DNA of 64,000 nucleotides from Gilliamella sp. Lep-s35 (GCF_009795845.1 NZ_WTEX01000006.1:43363-107362); one strand, 5' to 3'. Positions 28,405 to 39,463 are shown, counted from the first letter of the stretch. Made by a program: numbers and translations. Notes: generated by a model not told the origin, from the letters alone.

Positions 28405-29088
28405 TTATTTGTTGAAAATAATTACTCCTTGGTGAGTAAGTGTTCCTTCAACAACCTTATTAGAATTTAGCTTAACTCTAATTTTATCATTTAACGCAGC
28501 ATTACTTAGGCTTTTACCACTTGTTGACACTTCATAACCCTCACCATAAATTATTACTTTAATTGTTTGACCTGCTTTTACTAGCCAGCTATTTTGAAGC
28601 ATTGTTGTTTTTATTGGTTCGTCCTGATTGATATTACGCAAAGCGATACGATTAAGCACATCAACTTCATTTAAAATAACCGAAGAAGGTAATTTATCTA
28701 GCCGACCTGATTGTATGCGAATATGATCTTTATCTATTACCGCTCCTGCATTTATTGTTTTTTTAGCAACAATATAGTTACCCACTGCAGCAACATGAAT
28801 TTGGATAAATTTTTTCTTATTATCACATTGCGCACTAATAGTTATGTTACCCAACAATTTTTTTTTATCTAATAATGAAAGTATTGGTGTATTGCAATCC
28901 AATTTAGGTTTAGCGGTAAGATAAGTAATTACAATCTCATCAGGTTTATAGCTAAATTGTTGCGATAGTAAATTATTAATCTGTTTATCAAGTGAATTAG
29001 CAAAAACTGTATTCGAACTAAATAGCATAAAAATAGCGAACATTAATTTTGTAATTTTAATCATATTTACTTGTTTTGAATTATTCAT
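28405..29088 (-). CDS. flgA: P-ring assembly chaperone FlgA
   Basis: FlgA is a periplasmic chaperone for FlgI in P-ring assembly. The 227-aa protein has a Sec signal peptide whose hydrophobic core is LMFAIFMLFSSNTVFA, then a SAF-like domain (KKTINAGAVIDKDHI, IALRNINQDEPIKTTML) and a C-terminal beta domain with VKAGQTIKVIIYGEGYEVS and GKSLSNAALNDKIRVKLNS. An internal ATG at 29064 would shorten the signal peptide to a more usual size. It is divergent from flgB, as in E. coli. Confidence 0.9.
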   Translation of the reverse strand: MNNSKQVNMIKITKLMFAIFMLFSSNTVFANSLDKQINNLLSQQFSYKPDEIVITYLTAKPKLDCNTPILSLLDKKKLLGNITISAQCDNKKKFIQIHVAAVGNYIVAKKTINAGAVIDKDHIRIQSGRLDKLPSSVILNEVDVLNRIALRNINQDEPIKTTMLQNSWLVKAGQTIKVIIYGEGYEVSTSGKSLSNAALNDKIRVKLNSNKVVEGTLTHQGVIIFNK

Positions 29089-29216
29089 AAACTGATTTTA
29101 CTTTATCATTGCATTAAATGAATCTTGAAATAAGGGCAATTTTTATCGTTATTTCTTCAATGACTTTTTTTTGATTGGCTTAAAATTCTCACTATCAAAA
29201 AAAGTGAGACAATTTT

Positions 29217-29627
29217 ATGTTTGATAAATTAGATACATTTGTTAATTTTCATCAGCAAGCATTAAATATAAGAGAAAAACGGCAAAATATATTATCTGCA
29301 AATATTGCCAATAGTGATACTCCTAACTATCAAGCTAGAGATATTGATTTTAACGCTGAACTCATTAAGGCGCTTAACAACCAGAGCAATATTAATCATT
29401 TCAACCTAAATACAACCGCATGTAATCATATCCAAGGCGCGGTATCACCTAAGCCTAATCAAAATGTGCTTTATCGAATTCCTTATCAGGCATCAGCCGA
29501 TGGTAATACTGTCGAAATGGATCAAGAGCGCACTGCTTTTATTGATAATAGTATTCACTACCAAAGCAATTTAACGTTTTTAAGTGAACAGTTTAAAAAT
29601 GTTATGTCAGTATTACAAAAAGGATAA
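29217..29627 (+). CDS. flgB: Flagellar proximal rod protein FlgB
   Basis: FlgB is a proximal rod subunit exported through the type III apparatus. The 136-aa protein begins with the rod/hook-family N-terminal helix ([20 protein letters not shown], about residues 20-39) and keeps [21 protein letters not shown] in the second half, diagnostic of FlgB (key part [10 protein letters not shown]). It is first gene of the flgBCDEFGHIJ run. The 128-bp gap to flgA should hold the divergent class II promoters. Confidence 0.95.
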   Translation: MFDKLDTFVNFHQQALNIREKRQNILSANIANSDTPNYQARDIDFNAELIKALNNQSNINHFNLNTTACNHIQGAVSPKPNQNVLYRIPYQASADGNTVEMDQERTAFIDNSIHYQSNLTFLSEQFKNVMSVLQKG

Positions 29628-29629
29628 TA

Positions 29630-30040
29630 ATGATGAGCTTTTCTATTTTTGCAATATCTGGGTCAGCATTAATGGCGCAAACCCAACGAATGAATGTTAG
29701 CGCTAGTAATTTAGCCAATGCTGATAGTGTAACAAGTACATCAGGTAAGGCTTATCGCGCCAAGCAAGTTGTTTTTCAAGTAGATAACCAAGGTTTCCCT
29801 AGTAATAGTATTGCAGGGGTTAAAGTGTCGCAGGTTATTGAAGACCCAACACCAATGAATTTAGTTTATGAACCTAATCACCCTTTAGCCGACTCAAAAG
29901 GCTATATTCAAAAACCAAATGTCGATGCGGTTGCCGAAATGGTTAATACCATTTCAGCATCACGAAGTTATCAAGCAAATATTGAAGTCATTAATACAGC
30001 AAAAACGTTAATGCTAAAAACATTGACATTAGGACAATAA
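29630..30040 (+). CDS. flgC: Flagellar proximal rod protein FlgC
   Basis: This 136-aa rod subunit carries the family signature at both ends: [13 protein letters not shown] (about residues 20-32) and the C-terminal [20 protein letters not shown] region (about 104-123). The central YRAKQVVFQ and [24 protein letters not shown] stretch (here [14 protein letters not shown]) are typical of FlgC. It begins 2 bp after flgB, so translation is probably coupled. Confidence 0.96.
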   Translation: MMSFSIFAISGSALMAQTQRMNVSASNLANADSVTSTSGKAYRAKQVVFQVDNQGFPSNSIAGVKVSQVIEDPTPMNLVYEPNHPLADSKGYIQKPNVDAVAEMVNTISASRSYQANIEVINTAKTLMLKTLTLGQ

Positions 30041-30053
30041 CAAGGAGTGACTG

Positions 30054-30791
30054 GTGGGCGTATCAAATGTACTGGTTTCAGAATCTTCAGGTGTAAAAAA
30101 TCTTCAAGCAAAACAAAAAAATACGTCAGATGGTAACTCTAGTAAAGAGTTGCAGGATAATTTTTTAACGTTATTAATTGCACAAATGAAAAACCAAGAT
30201 CCAACAAACCCAATGGATAATAGTCAGTTAACCTCGCAACTTGCTCAAATTAATACGTTAGCAGGAATCGAAAGGCTTAACACCTCATTAGGCATCGTTT
30301 CGGGGCAGATTGACGATAGTTTATCGGTTAATGCCAGCAATATGATTGGTAAAGGGGTTATGGTCCCAGGTAATAAAATTTTAGTGGCAACCTCGGATCC
30401 TAATGGCATCAATACATTTGATGATACAAAGCCAGATAAAGAAACTATCACAACGCCTTTTGGTTTTGAATTGATGCGTGATGCAGATTCAGTGGTTATA
30501 ACCATTCAAGATGAAAAAGGCAATGTGGTTCGTGAAGTCGATTTAGGCGCTATTCCTGCTGGGGTCAGCTCTTTTACTTGGGATGGCATTTTAAATGATG
30601 GAACAATTGCGCCTGATGGGAGTTATACCTTTTCGGTCAATGCCACTAATGATGGGCAAAAAGTATTCTCTACACCATTATCTTATTCAGTTGTGTATGG
30701 CGTGATTAACAGCAAGGTTAACAATAAAGTATTACTTGATTTAGGTATTCTTGGTTCTATTAGTATTGACGAAGTTCGTCAAATTCTTTAA
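30054..30791 (+). CDS. flgD: Hook-capping protein FlgD
   Basis: FlgD is the scaffold cap that lets hook subunits assemble. The 245-aa protein has the conserved N-terminal export region (LQDNFLTLLIAQMKNQDPTN followed by PMDNSQLTSQLAQI, about residues 34-67). The C-terminal FLG-like Ig domain holds WDGILNDGTIAPDGSYTF. The start is a GTG, supported by an AAGGAG ribosome-binding site 6 nt upstream. Confidence 0.95.
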   Translation: MGVSNVLVSESSGVKNLQAKQKNTSDGNSSKELQDNFLTLLIAQMKNQDPTNPMDNSQLTSQLAQINTLAGIERLNTSLGIVSGQIDDSLSVNASNMIGKGVMVPGNKILVATSDPNGINTFDDTKPDKETITTPFGFELMRDADSVVITIQDEKGNVVREVDLGAIPAGVSSFTWDGILNDGTIAPDGSYTFSVNATNDGQKVFSTPLSYSVVYGVINSKVNNKVLLDLGILGSISIDEVRQIL

Positions 30792-30806
30792 AGGAGATGA
30801 AGTTCT

Positions 30807-32018
30807 ATGGGATTTTCTCAAGCAGTAAGTGGCATGAATGCTGCATCAAAACAGTTAGATGTTATTGGTAATAACATCGCTAACTCAGCAACAGTCGGTT
30901 TTAAAAGCGCAAGTATCTCGTTTGCTGATATTTATGCCGGTTCAAAAGTTGGAATGGGCGTAAAAGTCGCTAGTGTGATGCAAAATTTCAATGATGGCAC
31001 AGCAACAACGACCAATAACAGCTTAGATGTTGCGATTTCAGGAAATGGCTTTTTTCGCTTAGTCGATAGTAATGGTCAAATTTACTATACCCGTAATGGG
31101 CAATTTCAATTGGATGCCGAACGAAATATTGTGTCTACTGATGGCTTACAACTGACGGGGTATCTTGCAACAGGAACGCCACCAAAAGTGCAGCAAGGCG
31201 CAGCACCAGGACCATTAAAAATTTCGCAAGAAATGTTAAATGCATCGGCTACAACAAAAGCTTCTTTGCAAACCAATTTAAATTCAAATAGCAAAGTGCC
31301 AACAAAACAACCTGTTAACGCACTTGATGCTGATACGTTCAATTACTCTACAACCATTACCACTTACGACTCTTTGGGGAATCAACGTAATGTTCAGCTT
31401 TTTTATGTAAAAACGGCAGATAACCAATGGGATGTTCATTACCTTGATAGTAGTGATCCTAATGCAACTTTACAAAGAATTGGGCAAATGGAATTTGATT
31501 CTTCTGGTAAATTAATCAGCGATCCTGAAATGACTATTAATATTAATGGGTTAAATGGTTCAGCGGATAACACCTTTACTCTATCATTAGCAAATAGTTC
31601 TCAACAAAATATGGGCAAAGAAGTCGGCAGCATAAAAACGCCAATAGTTGATGGCTATGCGCCGGGTGATTTAGTTGGCTATAGTATTAATGATGATGGT
31701 TCGATTTATGGTGTTTATTCAAATCAGCAAACAATGTTATTAGGTCAAATTGCTATGGCTGATTTTGCTAATGTTAACGGCTTAGAATCAGCAGGTAACA
31801 ATAATTGGCGATCAACAATTAACTCTGGTACTGAAGTTTTAGGTGCGGCAGGTTCTGGCACATTTGGCTCACTAACCAGTGGTGCGGTTGAATCATCAAA
31901 TGTTGATATGAGCCAAGAATTAGTGAATATGATTGTTGCTCAGCGTAATTACCAATCTAATTCGCAAACTATTAAAACGCAGGATCAGATCCTAAATACG
32001 TTAGTTAATTTACGTTAA
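30807..32018 (+). CDS. flgE: Flagellar hook protein FlgE
   Basis: FlgE polymerises into the hook. The 403-aa length matches enteric hook proteins. The N-terminus has GMNAASKQLDVIGNNIANSA (about residues 9-28) and the C-terminus SQELVNMIVAQRNYQSNSQT (about 369-388), the two helices that pack in the hook core. Between them are the beta-rich D1/D2 domains, with YYTRNGQF. AAGGAG lies before the ATG. Confidence 0.97.
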   Translation: MGFSQAVSGMNAASKQLDVIGNNIANSATVGFKSASISFADIYAGSKVGMGVKVASVMQNFNDGTATTTNNSLDVAISGNGFFRLVDSNGQIYYTRNGQFQLDAERNIVSTDGLQLTGYLATGTPPKVQQGAAPGPLKISQEMLNASATTKASLQTNLNSNSKVPTKQPVNALDADTFNYSTTITTYDSLGNQRNVQLFYVKTADNQWDVHYLDSSDPNATLQRIGQMEFDSSGKLISDPEMTININGLNGSADNTFTLSLANSSQQNMGKEVGSIKTPIVDGYAPGDLVGYSINDDGSIYGVYSNQQTMLLGQIAMADFANVNGLESAGNNNWRSTINSGTEVLGAAGSGTFGSLTSGAVESSNVDMSQELVNMIVAQRNYQSNSQTIKTQDQILNTLVNLR

Positions 32019-32032
32019 TTAAAAGGTTATTT

Positions 32033-32791
32033 ATGGATCGTGTAATTTATACAGCAATGTCGGCAGCAAGTCAGACGCTTAATCAACAGGCAATCACTAG
32101 CCATAACCTAGCCAATGTCTCTACAACTGGGTTTCGAGCTCAGTTAACAGCAATGAAAGCAGTACCTATTGTTGGCAGTCAAACGAAGCAGACACGAACC
32201 ATGGTTACAGCAACAACGCCAATGTTTGATTCAGCAATGGGTGAATTTAATTACACAGGTAGAAATTTAGATGTTGCTTTAGCTCAAGATCATTGGTTAG
32301 CCATACAACTTCCTGATGGTAGTGAAGCTTATACGCGTAATGGCGCTATTCAAATTGACCAAAACGGCACACTAAATGTTCAAGGATACCCTTTAGTTGG
32401 TGATAATGGCGTTTTAACTGTGCCACAACAATCGCAAGTAAGTATAAGCAGTGATGGAACGCTTTCAGCATTGGGTGCAGGCAATAAGCCAACCACTATT
32501 GCCCAAGCAGGTAAAATCAAAAAAGTGCATCTTGAACGTCATGAAATTGTTCGTGGTGATAATGGCTTTTTTCAACTAACCGACGAAGCACGCAACCAAC
32601 GAGGTGCTGTATTGCAAGATAATCCTCAAGCGAAACTCATGTCAGGCGTATTAGAAGGCAGTAATGTCAATCCTGTTTCGACAATGGTTGATTTGATAAG
32701 TCATTCTCGACAGTTTGAAATGCAGATGAAAGAAATCATGACGGCTGATGAAAATGCACAAAAAGCGAATCAAATTTTATCGCTAACTTAA
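32033..32791 (+). CDS. flgF: Proximal rod protein FlgF
   Basis: This 252-aa rod protein has LNQQAITSHNLANVSTTGFR (about residues 17-36) near its start and the conserved C-terminal rod helix with FEMQMKEIMTADENAQKANQ. It is shorter than FlgE and FlgG-like in fold, with the GSEAYTRNGAIQI strand. It lies between flgE and flgG as in all enteric flg operons. Confidence 0.95.
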   Translation: MDRVIYTAMSAASQTLNQQAITSHNLANVSTTGFRAQLTAMKAVPIVGSQTKQTRTMVTATTPMFDSAMGEFNYTGRNLDVALAQDHWLAIQLPDGSEAYTRNGAIQIDQNGTLNVQGYPLVGDNGVLTVPQQSQVSISSDGTLSALGAGNKPTTIAQAGKIKKVHLERHEIVRGDNGFFQLTDEARNQRGAVLQDNPQAKLMSGVLEGSNVNPVSTMVDLISHSRQFEMQMKEIMTADENAQKANQILSLT

Positions 32792-32820
32792 ATTTATTAA
32801 TGTATTAAGGTAGGAAGAAA

Positions 32821-33603
32821 ATGATTAAATCATTATGGATTGCAAAAACTGGCTTAACGGCACAGCAAATGAATATGGATATTATCTCTAATAATTTGGC
32901 CAATGTTAGTACCAGTGGTTTTAAAAGACAAAGAGCCGTATTTGAAGATTTATTATATCAAACCGTTCGTCAACCTGGCGCACAATCTTCAGAGCAAACA
33001 ACTTTACCATCTGGTTTGCAAATTGGTACTGGCGTTCGCCCTGTTGCAACAGAGCGTTTACATAGCCAAGGAAATTTAGAAGCCACTGATAATAGTAGTG
33101 ATATTGCGATTAATGGTCAGGGATTCTTTCAGGTTTTATTACCTGATGGAACACAAGCTTATACTCGTAATGGTTCGTTTCAAGTTAACCAAAATGGTCA
33201 ATTAGTTACGGCTGCAGGCTATGAAATTCAGCCCACCATTACAATTCCATCTAATGCAACAAAAATGACGGTTGCCCGTGACGGCGTAGTAAATGTGACG
33301 TTAGCTAATCAATCAACACAAGTGCAAGTTGGGCAATTAACGTTACATACATTCATGAATGATACTGGGCTTGAAAGCATTGGTGAAAACCTGTATTTAG
33401 AAACCGAAAGCTCAGGAACATCGACCGAAAATACCCCAGGATTAAATGGTGCTGGATTGCTATATCAAGGCTACACTGAAACCTCTAATGTCAACGTTGC
33501 TGAGGAGCTAGTTAATATGATTCAAGTCCAACGGGCTTATGAAATTAATAGTAAAGCCATTTCGGCATCTGATCAAATGTTACAGCGTTTAAATCAGTTA
33601 TAA
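32821..33603 (+). CDS. flgG: Distal rod protein FlgG
   Basis: FlgG builds the distal rod that passes through the P and L rings. The 260-aa size matches the highly conserved family. Motifs: [40 protein letters not shown] (about residues 24-43), [20 protein letters not shown] and the C-terminal [28 protein letters not shown] element precedes the ATG. Confidence 0.97.
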   Translation: MIKSLWIAKTGLTAQQMNMDIISNNLANVSTSGFKRQRAVFEDLLYQTVRQPGAQSSEQTTLPSGLQIGTGVRPVATERLHSQGNLEATDNSSDIAINGQGFFQVLLPDGTQAYTRNGSFQVNQNGQLVTAAGYEIQPTITIPSNATKMTVARDGVVNVTLANQSTQVQVGQLTLHTFMNDTGLESIGENLYLETESSGTSTENTPGLNGAGLLYQGYTETSNVNVAEELVNMIQVQRAYEINSKAISASDQMLQRLNQL

Positions 33604-33614
33604 ACATTAGCCAT

Positions 33615-34304
33615 ATGATAAACAAAATGAGATATTTTTATATTTTAATTGCTTTCTTTTTGTTTAGCTGTGCACAGTTGCCTAAAAAAGCATTAGTTGA
33701 AGGCGAAACTAGCATAGTGCCACAAATGCCCGAAATTGTGAACACCAGTGGATCGATTTATCAAGCTGCTCAACCTAGCAGCTTTGGTTATCAGCCGATG
33801 TTTGAAGATCGTCGCCCTCGTCATGTAGGAGATGTGTTAACTATTGTTCTGCAAGAAAACGTTAGCGCCAGTAAAAGTTCATCTATTAATGCGGGGCGTA
33901 ATGGCTCGGTAAATTTAGGGGTAAAAAAAATCCCCACTTTTTTAGATGGATTAGTTGGTCGAGGCAAAGCCGAAACTGATCTTTCTGGAAGCAATGACTT
34001 TAAAGGTTCAGGTGGCGCAAACGCTAAAAATACATTTAGCGGCACTATCACGGTTACCGTTCAAGATGTCATGATTAATGGTAATTTAAAAGTAATTGGT
34101 GAAAAACAGATTGCGATTAATCAAGGTACCGAATTTATCCGTTTTTCGGGGGTGGTTAACCCAAGAACCATAAGCGGTAATAACACCGTTATATCAACAC
34201 AAGTTGCCGATGCTCGCATTGAATATGTTGGCAATGGCTATATTGACGAAGCACAAACAATGGGCTGGTTACAGCGTCTATTTTTAAATCTTTCACCATT
34301 TTAA
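33615..34304 (+). CDS. flgH: L-ring lipoprotein FlgH
   Basis: FlgH forms the outer-membrane L ring. The 229-aa protein starts with a lipoprotein signal peptide whose lipobox is LFSC (Cys near residue 19). It then has [20 protein letters not shown] (about 66-85), the conserved ring-forming core, and [20 protein letters not shown] (about 180-199) with the [20 protein letters not shown] end. Near normal length. Confidence 0.96.
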   Translation: MINKMRYFYILIAFFLFSCAQLPKKALVEGETSIVPQMPEIVNTSGSIYQAAQPSSFGYQPMFEDRRPRHVGDVLTIVLQENVSASKSSSINAGRNGSVNLGVKKIPTFLDGLVGRGKAETDLSGSNDFKGSGGANAKNTFSGTITVTVQDVMINGNLKVIGEKQIAINQGTEFIRFSGVVNPRTISGNNTVISTQVADARIEYVGNGYIDEAQTMGWLQRLFLNLSPF

Positions 34305-34315
34305 CGAGTCTGATT

Positions 34316-35425
34316 ATGATAAAAAAACTGCGTTCCTTTTTTAGTGTTATCTTTATGATGATATTGGTCATACCGAATGGACATGCTGAACGTATACGTG
34401 ATCTAGTCACTATTGAAGGTGTAAGAGAAAACGCATTAGTTGGCTATGGCATTGTTGTGGGTCTTGATGGAACTGGCGATCAAACATCACAAACCCCCTT
34501 CACCATTCAAAGCATCACCAACATGTTATCTCAACTGGGTATTACCGTGCCATCAGGAAGCAATATGCAACTGAAAAATGTTGCTGCGGTAATGGTGACA
34601 GCTAAATTACCCTCTTATTCACGAGTTGGACAAAAAATTGATGTCGTCGTATCTTCACTAGGTAATGCTAAAAGCTTACGAGGTGGCACATTAATTATGA
34701 CGCCATTAAAAGGCGCTGATAATCAAGTCTATGCCATTGCTCAAGGTAATCTTTTTGTTGGTGGAATGGGCGCAAGCAATAAAGGAAGCAGCGTGAGTAT
34801 TAACCAAATGGCGGGCGCTTCAATTCCTAATGGCGCAACAATTGAACGCGAGCTTGCAATCAACTTAAATGAACAAAACGTTATTCATTTACACCTTAAC
34901 GAATTTGATTTTACCCGAGCGTTAAAAATTTCGGACGCAATTAACAGACTACAAAAAAATATCGCTGTCGCCTTAGATGGCATAACAATCGCTTTGCAAA
35001 TGCCAAAAGAAAATACTGCAAGAGTTAAGCTGTTATCACAAATACAAAATCTTGAAATAGCCACAACACCTATTTCGGCAAAAGTGGTAATCAATACTCG
35101 CACTGGCGTTGTTGTGATGAACCAAAAGGTTAGGTTAGACAATTGTGCTGTGGCGCATGGTAATTTGTCGGTGGTTATTAATCGTAAACTTAATGTTAGC
35201 CAACCCAATACGCCGCTTGCTGGTGGTGCGACGGTTGTCACTCCTGAAAATCAAATCAGTGTAGAACAAGAAGGGGGCGCACTGCATAACCTAGCCTCAG
35301 GTGCAGATTTAAATCATGTAATTAATTCGCTCAATGTGCTCGGCGCTAATCCGACCGAATTAATGTCGATACTTGAAGCACTAAAAACAGCAGGTTGCTT
35401 ACATGCAGCTTTAGAAACAATTTAA
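34316..35425 (+). CDS. flgI: P-ring protein FlgI
   Basis: FlgI forms the periplasmic P ring and depends on FlgA for assembly. The 369-aa protein has a Sec signal peptide ending about residue 24 (NGHA before ERIRDLV). The very conserved mature N-terminus follows with [20 protein letters not shown] (about 42-61), then NMLSQLGI and [20 protein letters not shown]. The C-terminus has [20 protein letters not shown]. Full length. Confidence 0.97.
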   Translation: MIKKLRSFFSVIFMMILVIPNGHAERIRDLVTIEGVRENALVGYGIVVGLDGTGDQTSQTPFTIQSITNMLSQLGITVPSGSNMQLKNVAAVMVTAKLPSYSRVGQKIDVVVSSLGNAKSLRGGTLIMTPLKGADNQVYAIAQGNLFVGGMGASNKGSSVSINQMAGASIPNGATIERELAINLNEQNVIHLHLNEFDFTRALKISDAINRLQKNIAVALDGITIALQMPKENTARVKLLSQIQNLEIATTPISAKVVINTRTGVVVMNQKVRLDNCAVAHGNLSVVINRKLNVSQPNTPLAGGATVVTPENQISVEQEGGALHNLASGADLNHVINSLNVLGANPTELMSILEALKTAGCLHAALETI

Positions 35426-35490
35426 CTTATTTGTCATTACATGGTTTGTGAGTAATATAAATTAAGCATGATAAAAAAAGAAAATACATT

Positions 35491-36513
35491 ATGAATAATA
35501 AAATAAGTCAATCTTTAAATCATTTTGCTTATGATTTTTCTGGGCTTAATCAATTAAAACGCAATGTTGCAAATGGCTCGGCAGGAAGCATTAGGCAAGT
35601 CGCCGAGCAGTTTGAAACGTTATTTATCAATATGATGATGCAGTCAATGCGCAAAGCAGTGCCAGAAAGTGGTTTATTTAATCATTCCGCTACACAACTG
35701 TTTACTTCAATGTTTGATCAGCAAATTGCACAGCAAGCAGCGGGCAAAGGATTTGGACTGGCCGATATCATTACTAAACAATTAAGTCATCATGCATCGC
35801 CATCAACAAAGATAAATTTACAATCAAATACCAATAATACCTCGCAAAATCTTAGTTTAGCGCAGTCTTTATTTAGTGATATATCAGCTAATATATCGCC
35901 TCAGGCATTAGGGCAAATGCTTTATCGCCAGCATAAGACAAATCTGGCAACTAACTCAACCAATGAATTATCGTTAAAAACACCAATAAAAGATGGAAAA
36001 GACGAACATATTGTTAAATTTGTAACCGAATGGCTTGAACCTGCCAAGCAGGCTGCAAAACATTCAGGCATTCCTTACGAAATTATCATTGCACAAGCAG
36101 CATTAGAAACAGGCTGGGGACAAAAGCAAATAAAGACAGAAAATAATCAATCAAGTCACAATTATTTTGGAATTAAAGCGACTCGATCGTGGCAGGGAGG
36201 CTCAACGCAATTAACTACTCAAGAATTTATCAATAATAAGATGATAAAAATCAAAGACCAATTTAGAGTCTACAATAGTAAACAACATGCACTTACCGAT
36301 TATATTAATTTATTAACAAATAATCCTCGTTATCGTGCTGTAGTTAATGCGCTAGACGCCAGAACGGCAGCTAAAGCATTACAAGAGGCCAATTATGCCA
36401 CCGATCCAAATTACAGTGATAAACTCATTCAAATCATTGGACGTATTGAACAAATAGCCCAAAATAATCCACCAACAAAAGTGTCGGGGTTTAGGCAAAT
36501 TGCGTTTAATTGA
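35491..36513 (+). CDS. flgJ: Rod-cap protein with peptidoglycan hydrolase domain, FlgJ
   Basis: FlgJ caps the growing rod and opens the cell wall for it. The 340-aa protein has the N-terminal rod-cap domain (about residues 25-100, EQFETLFINMMMQSMRKAVP) and a C-terminal glucosaminidase domain from about 180, with AQAALETGWGQKQI holding the catalytic Glu and YFGIKATRSWQGG. The intervening linker is Ser/Asn/Gln-rich and somewhat long. It ends the flgB-J run. Confidence 0.95.
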   Translation: MNNKISQSLNHFAYDFSGLNQLKRNVANGSAGSIRQVAEQFETLFINMMMQSMRKAVPESGLFNHSATQLFTSMFDQQIAQQAAGKGFGLADIITKQLSHHASPSTKINLQSNTNNTSQNLSLAQSLFSDISANISPQALGQMLYRQHKTNLATNSTNELSLKTPIKDGKDEHIVKFVTEWLEPAKQAAKHSGIPYEIIIAQAALETGWGQKQIKTENNQSSHNYFGIKATRSWQGGSTQLTTQEFINNKMIKIKDQFRVYNSKQHALTDYINLLTNNPRYRAVVNALDARTAAKALQEANYATDPNYSDKLIQIIGRIEQIAQNNPPTKVSGFRQIAFN

Positions 36514-36702
36514 TGGTAGGAATACTGGATTTAAATACAATACATAATATGCCGTTTATGTAAACGACGAGTGATTAAACCACACTAAAAAATCAGTCAG
36601 AAATGCATTGATTTTATTTAAGTTTTTATTTTTATGTTAATTATATAATTACATTGATTGCTTATCTAGCATGATATAGCATTACTTATTGAGCATTTCT
36701 GC

Positions 36703-36726
36703 AAAAAAGGAGGCGTTAAGCCTCCT
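36703..36726 (-). terminator. Terminator of flgKL
   Basis: GGAGGC (36709-36714) pairs with GCCTCC (36720-36725) around a 5-nt loop. On the minus strand it is followed by TTTTTT (complement of 36703-36708), 60 bp after the flgL stop. The rest of the 272-bp gap to flgJ shows no gene. Confidence 0.85.
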
Positions 36727-36785
36727 ATAGGGGATGAATTATTTTAGGGGGGTAAAATCACGTTGTACAAATCAGCATGCAATGT

Positions 36786-37742
36786 TTATTTCATTTGAAA
36801 CAGTGACATACTTTGCATTGTCATAAAGGTGTATTGTGCTGCTTGTAAATTTGCTTGTAGTATGGCGTATTCTGAAATGGCATCATACCAATCTACATCT
36901 TCAAATTGACTAATTTGTGTTTGGAATTCAATATCTAATGTTTTGCCTAGTGTGATGAGTCTGTTTACTTCAGATAATACCGAGCCACCTTCTGCTCTAA
37001 GCGTTGAAATATTGCTAAATGAATTGTCGACACCATTGCGAGCTTTTGATAACCCTTCTCTAAATGCCTCAACACTTTTTTCATCATCATAATTTAAGTC
37101 TGCTTTTAATGCATCGAGTGCATAATCGATACTGGCAAAAATATTGCTTTCAGCTGGTGAGCCATCGGCATTTTTGACATTGGCATCTGTCATAAATACT
37201 TCAATACCTGTAAAACTTGCCGAAACCTCTCTTGAATCATCAATTAAAACATTAATAGAGGTACTTCCGCCAATATAGGTGATTTCGCCTGATTCATTTT
37301 TTATAAAAGGAGGCGTATCATTTTTTTTGCCAGCAAAAATATAGTTACCGTTTGTGTCTTTTGAGTTAGCTAACGAAAATAGTTGATCTTTTAAACCTTG
37401 TAATTTATTGGCAATATCTAGCCTATTTTCTTCATTTAATGTTTCATTAGCGGCATAAACTAAGGTTTCTTGAATTGATTGAATAACGGTATTGATTTCC
37501 GACAAAAGTGTATCTTGGCGACTTAGTGTTTTTTCAGTACTTTCGCGCGTAGCTTGAAATTGTTCATTTTGAGCTTGCGCTTGTTTTAATATTAATGACT
37601 GTGCAGCCCCCATAGGATCATCTGAAGGCGTTAAAATTTTTTTTCCTGTTGCTAGATGTAAACCGGATTTTTGCCATTTGCTGTTAGTATTTAAAATACT
37701 TTGTGTATTTTTTTGATAAAGTGAGTTTGTACTAAGGCGCAT
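36786..37742 (-). CDS. flgL: Hook-filament junction protein FlgL
   Basis: FlgL is the second hook-filament adaptor, on which flagellin polymerises. The 318-aa protein has a flagellin-like N-terminus (SGLHLATGKKILTPSDDPMG, about residues 26-45, and AAQSLILKQAQAQNEQ) and a C-terminal helix ending LQAAQYTFMTMQSMSLFQ. Length matches enteric FlgL. flgKL here run opposite to flgB-J, unlike the E. coli order. Confidence 0.95.
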   Translation of the reverse strand: MRLSTNSLYQKNTQSILNTNSKWQKSGLHLATGKKILTPSDDPMGAAQSLILKQAQAQNEQFQATRESTEKTLSRQDTLLSEINTVIQSIQETLVYAANETLNEENRLDIANKLQGLKDQLFSLANSKDTNGNYIFAGKKNDTPPFIKNESGEITYIGGSTSINVLIDDSREVSASFTGIEVFMTDANVKNADGSPAESNIFASIDYALDALKADLNYDDEKSVEAFREGLSKARNGVDNSFSNISTLRAEGGSVLSEVNRLITLGKTLDIEFQTQISQFEDVDWYDAISEYAILQANLQAAQYTFMTMQSMSLFQMK

Positions 37743-37756
37743 TTTTTATCCTTTTA

Positions 37757-39400
37757 TCATTTAGTTAAACTTAAAATGGTATCAAATAGGGTCGTTGCCG
37801 TATCAATCACTTTTGCATTCGCTTGGTAGTACTGCATATAAACTTGCATTGAGATATACTCTTCTTCAAGATTAACCCCAGATATTGATTGATTTTGTTC
37901 ATAAATTTGTTGAGTTATATTTTGTGTTGATTGAGATGAAACTTTAGCTGTTTGAGTTTCGCTACCAATGTAACTTACTAAGGTTGTATAAGCACTTTTT
38001 AACGTTGTTGTACCATTGACAAGTTTTTCATTTTGGATTTCTAATAATTTAGCAACATTACGATTATCGCCTGCGCCATTTTCTTCGTCATCAAAACCTG
38101 TTGCTAGTTTATTGACATCTTTAACCAACAGTTCTAATGACGAAGCAATATCTGCCACGGGTTTAATCATAAAAGCGTCACCACTTACAGCGTTACCGCT
38201 TATTTCAATAGACAGACCATCAAAGAGCAATTTATCCCCTTCCATTTTTGGGGTTATTTGTTGGTGATCCGATAATCTTGTAACAACCCAATCTTTGCCA
38301 TTAAATTCTATTTTGTAATCAGATGCTTTTACATCTGTAACCGATGTAAACTCGATTTTAGCCGTGGCATTACCTTGATTTTTAGTATTGGTGATACAAC
38401 TAGGGTGGTTGTAATTAAATAACTTTTCGCCTTGATTACCATTAATATCGATACCCGACATATGCACTTGGTTAAAGCGTTCAGCTAAATTGAGGGCAAT
38501 TAAACCTAGTTGATTGCGTGCATCGGTTAAAGGACCTTCACGAAAGGTTAACAGACCATTTAATGAGCCTGATGTGATGTTCTGACTCGTTAATTCTTGT
38601 GTTGCGCCTGAATGGTGCGTATAAATAATTGTATTTAACGAGGGATCATCTGCAGAAGGTTGAACTGATAATAAATTTATAGAAGAACCTTGAACTAAAT
38701 TTAGACCATTGGCTAAGGATAAGTTATATTGTCCATTTTGCTCAGTAACGGTAATACCAATGATTTCACTCAGTTCGTTAACAAGTTGATCACGCTGATC
38801 AAGTAATGCGTTGGGTTCAAGCCCGTTACCCACTGACTGTAATTGTGAAATTTTTTGATTGAGATCAGCAATTTGCTGAGTATAGGTGTTGATTTTATCT
38901 ACATTACTGCTTAATTCAGTATTAATATTGGCAATTTGATTTTTTAAGTTTTTTTCTGTTTTATTAAATTGGTTAGTTAACGATGCCAGATCACTTATCA
39001 CTGTTTGTTTTGTTGATGCATCGCCTGCATTTGAAGCTAGCTTATTTAAACTTGCAAAAAGGTTGTTAAGTTGTGATGAAATACTATTGTCATTTTCTGC
39101 CAATAGGTTATCGACTTTTGATAATTCATTATAATAGGCTTTGATTGAGCCGCTTTGCGATTGTGATTGGCGCAGTTGTCCGACTACAAAGCTGTTAAAG
39201 GCACGGTTCACCGATGAAACCGAAACACCATTACCCACAAAACCAAAACTATGTTGAGTTCCATTTGCTTGACGTAAAATTTGCTGTTGACGATTGTAAC
39301 CTGTTGTATGGGCATTACTAATATTATTGCTTATTACATTAAGCATATTTTGTGCAGCATTTAATCCACTAATACCAGTATTCATCAATGAATTTGTCAT
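37757..39400 (-). CDS. flgK: Hook-filament junction protein FlgK
   Basis: FlgK (HAP1) is the first adaptor between hook and filament. The 547-aa protein has the conserved start SLMNTGISGLNAAQNMLNVI, then SNNISNAHTTGYNRQQQ (about residues 25-41), a coiled-coil region around 100-200, beta domains in the middle and a C-terminal helix with GVNLEEEYISMQVYMQYYQA (about 503-522). A sigma-28 promoter lies upstream; flgL follows after 14 bp. Confidence 0.96.
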   Translation of the reverse strand: MTNSLMNTGISGLNAAQNMLNVISNNISNAHTTGYNRQQQILRQANGTQHSFGFVGNGVSVSSVNRAFNSFVVGQLRQSQSQSGSIKAYYNELSKVDNLLAENDNSISSQLNNLFASLNKLASNAGDASTKQTVISDLASLTNQFNKTEKNLKNQIANINTELSSNVDKINTYTQQIADLNQKISQLQSVGNGLEPNALLDQRDQLVNELSEIIGITVTEQNGQYNLSLANGLNLVQGSSINLLSVQPSADDPSLNTIIYTHHSGATQELTSQNITSGSLNGLLTFREGPLTDARNQLGLIALNLAERFNQVHMSGIDINGNQGEKLFNYNHPSCITNTKNQGNATAKIEFTSVTDVKASDYKIEFNGKDWVVTRLSDHQQITPKMEGDKLLFDGLSIEISGNAVSGDAFMIKPVADIASSLELLVKDVNKLATGFDDEENGAGDNRNVAKLLEIQNEKLVNGTTTLKSAYTTLVSYIGSETQTAKVSSQSTQNITQQIYEQNQSISGVNLEEEYISMQVYMQYYQANAKVIDTATTLFDTILSLTK

Positions 39401-39463
39401 AAAAACTCCTAAATTTATGGTTTCAGTTAATAATATTATTATTAAACGAACGGGTTACTTTTT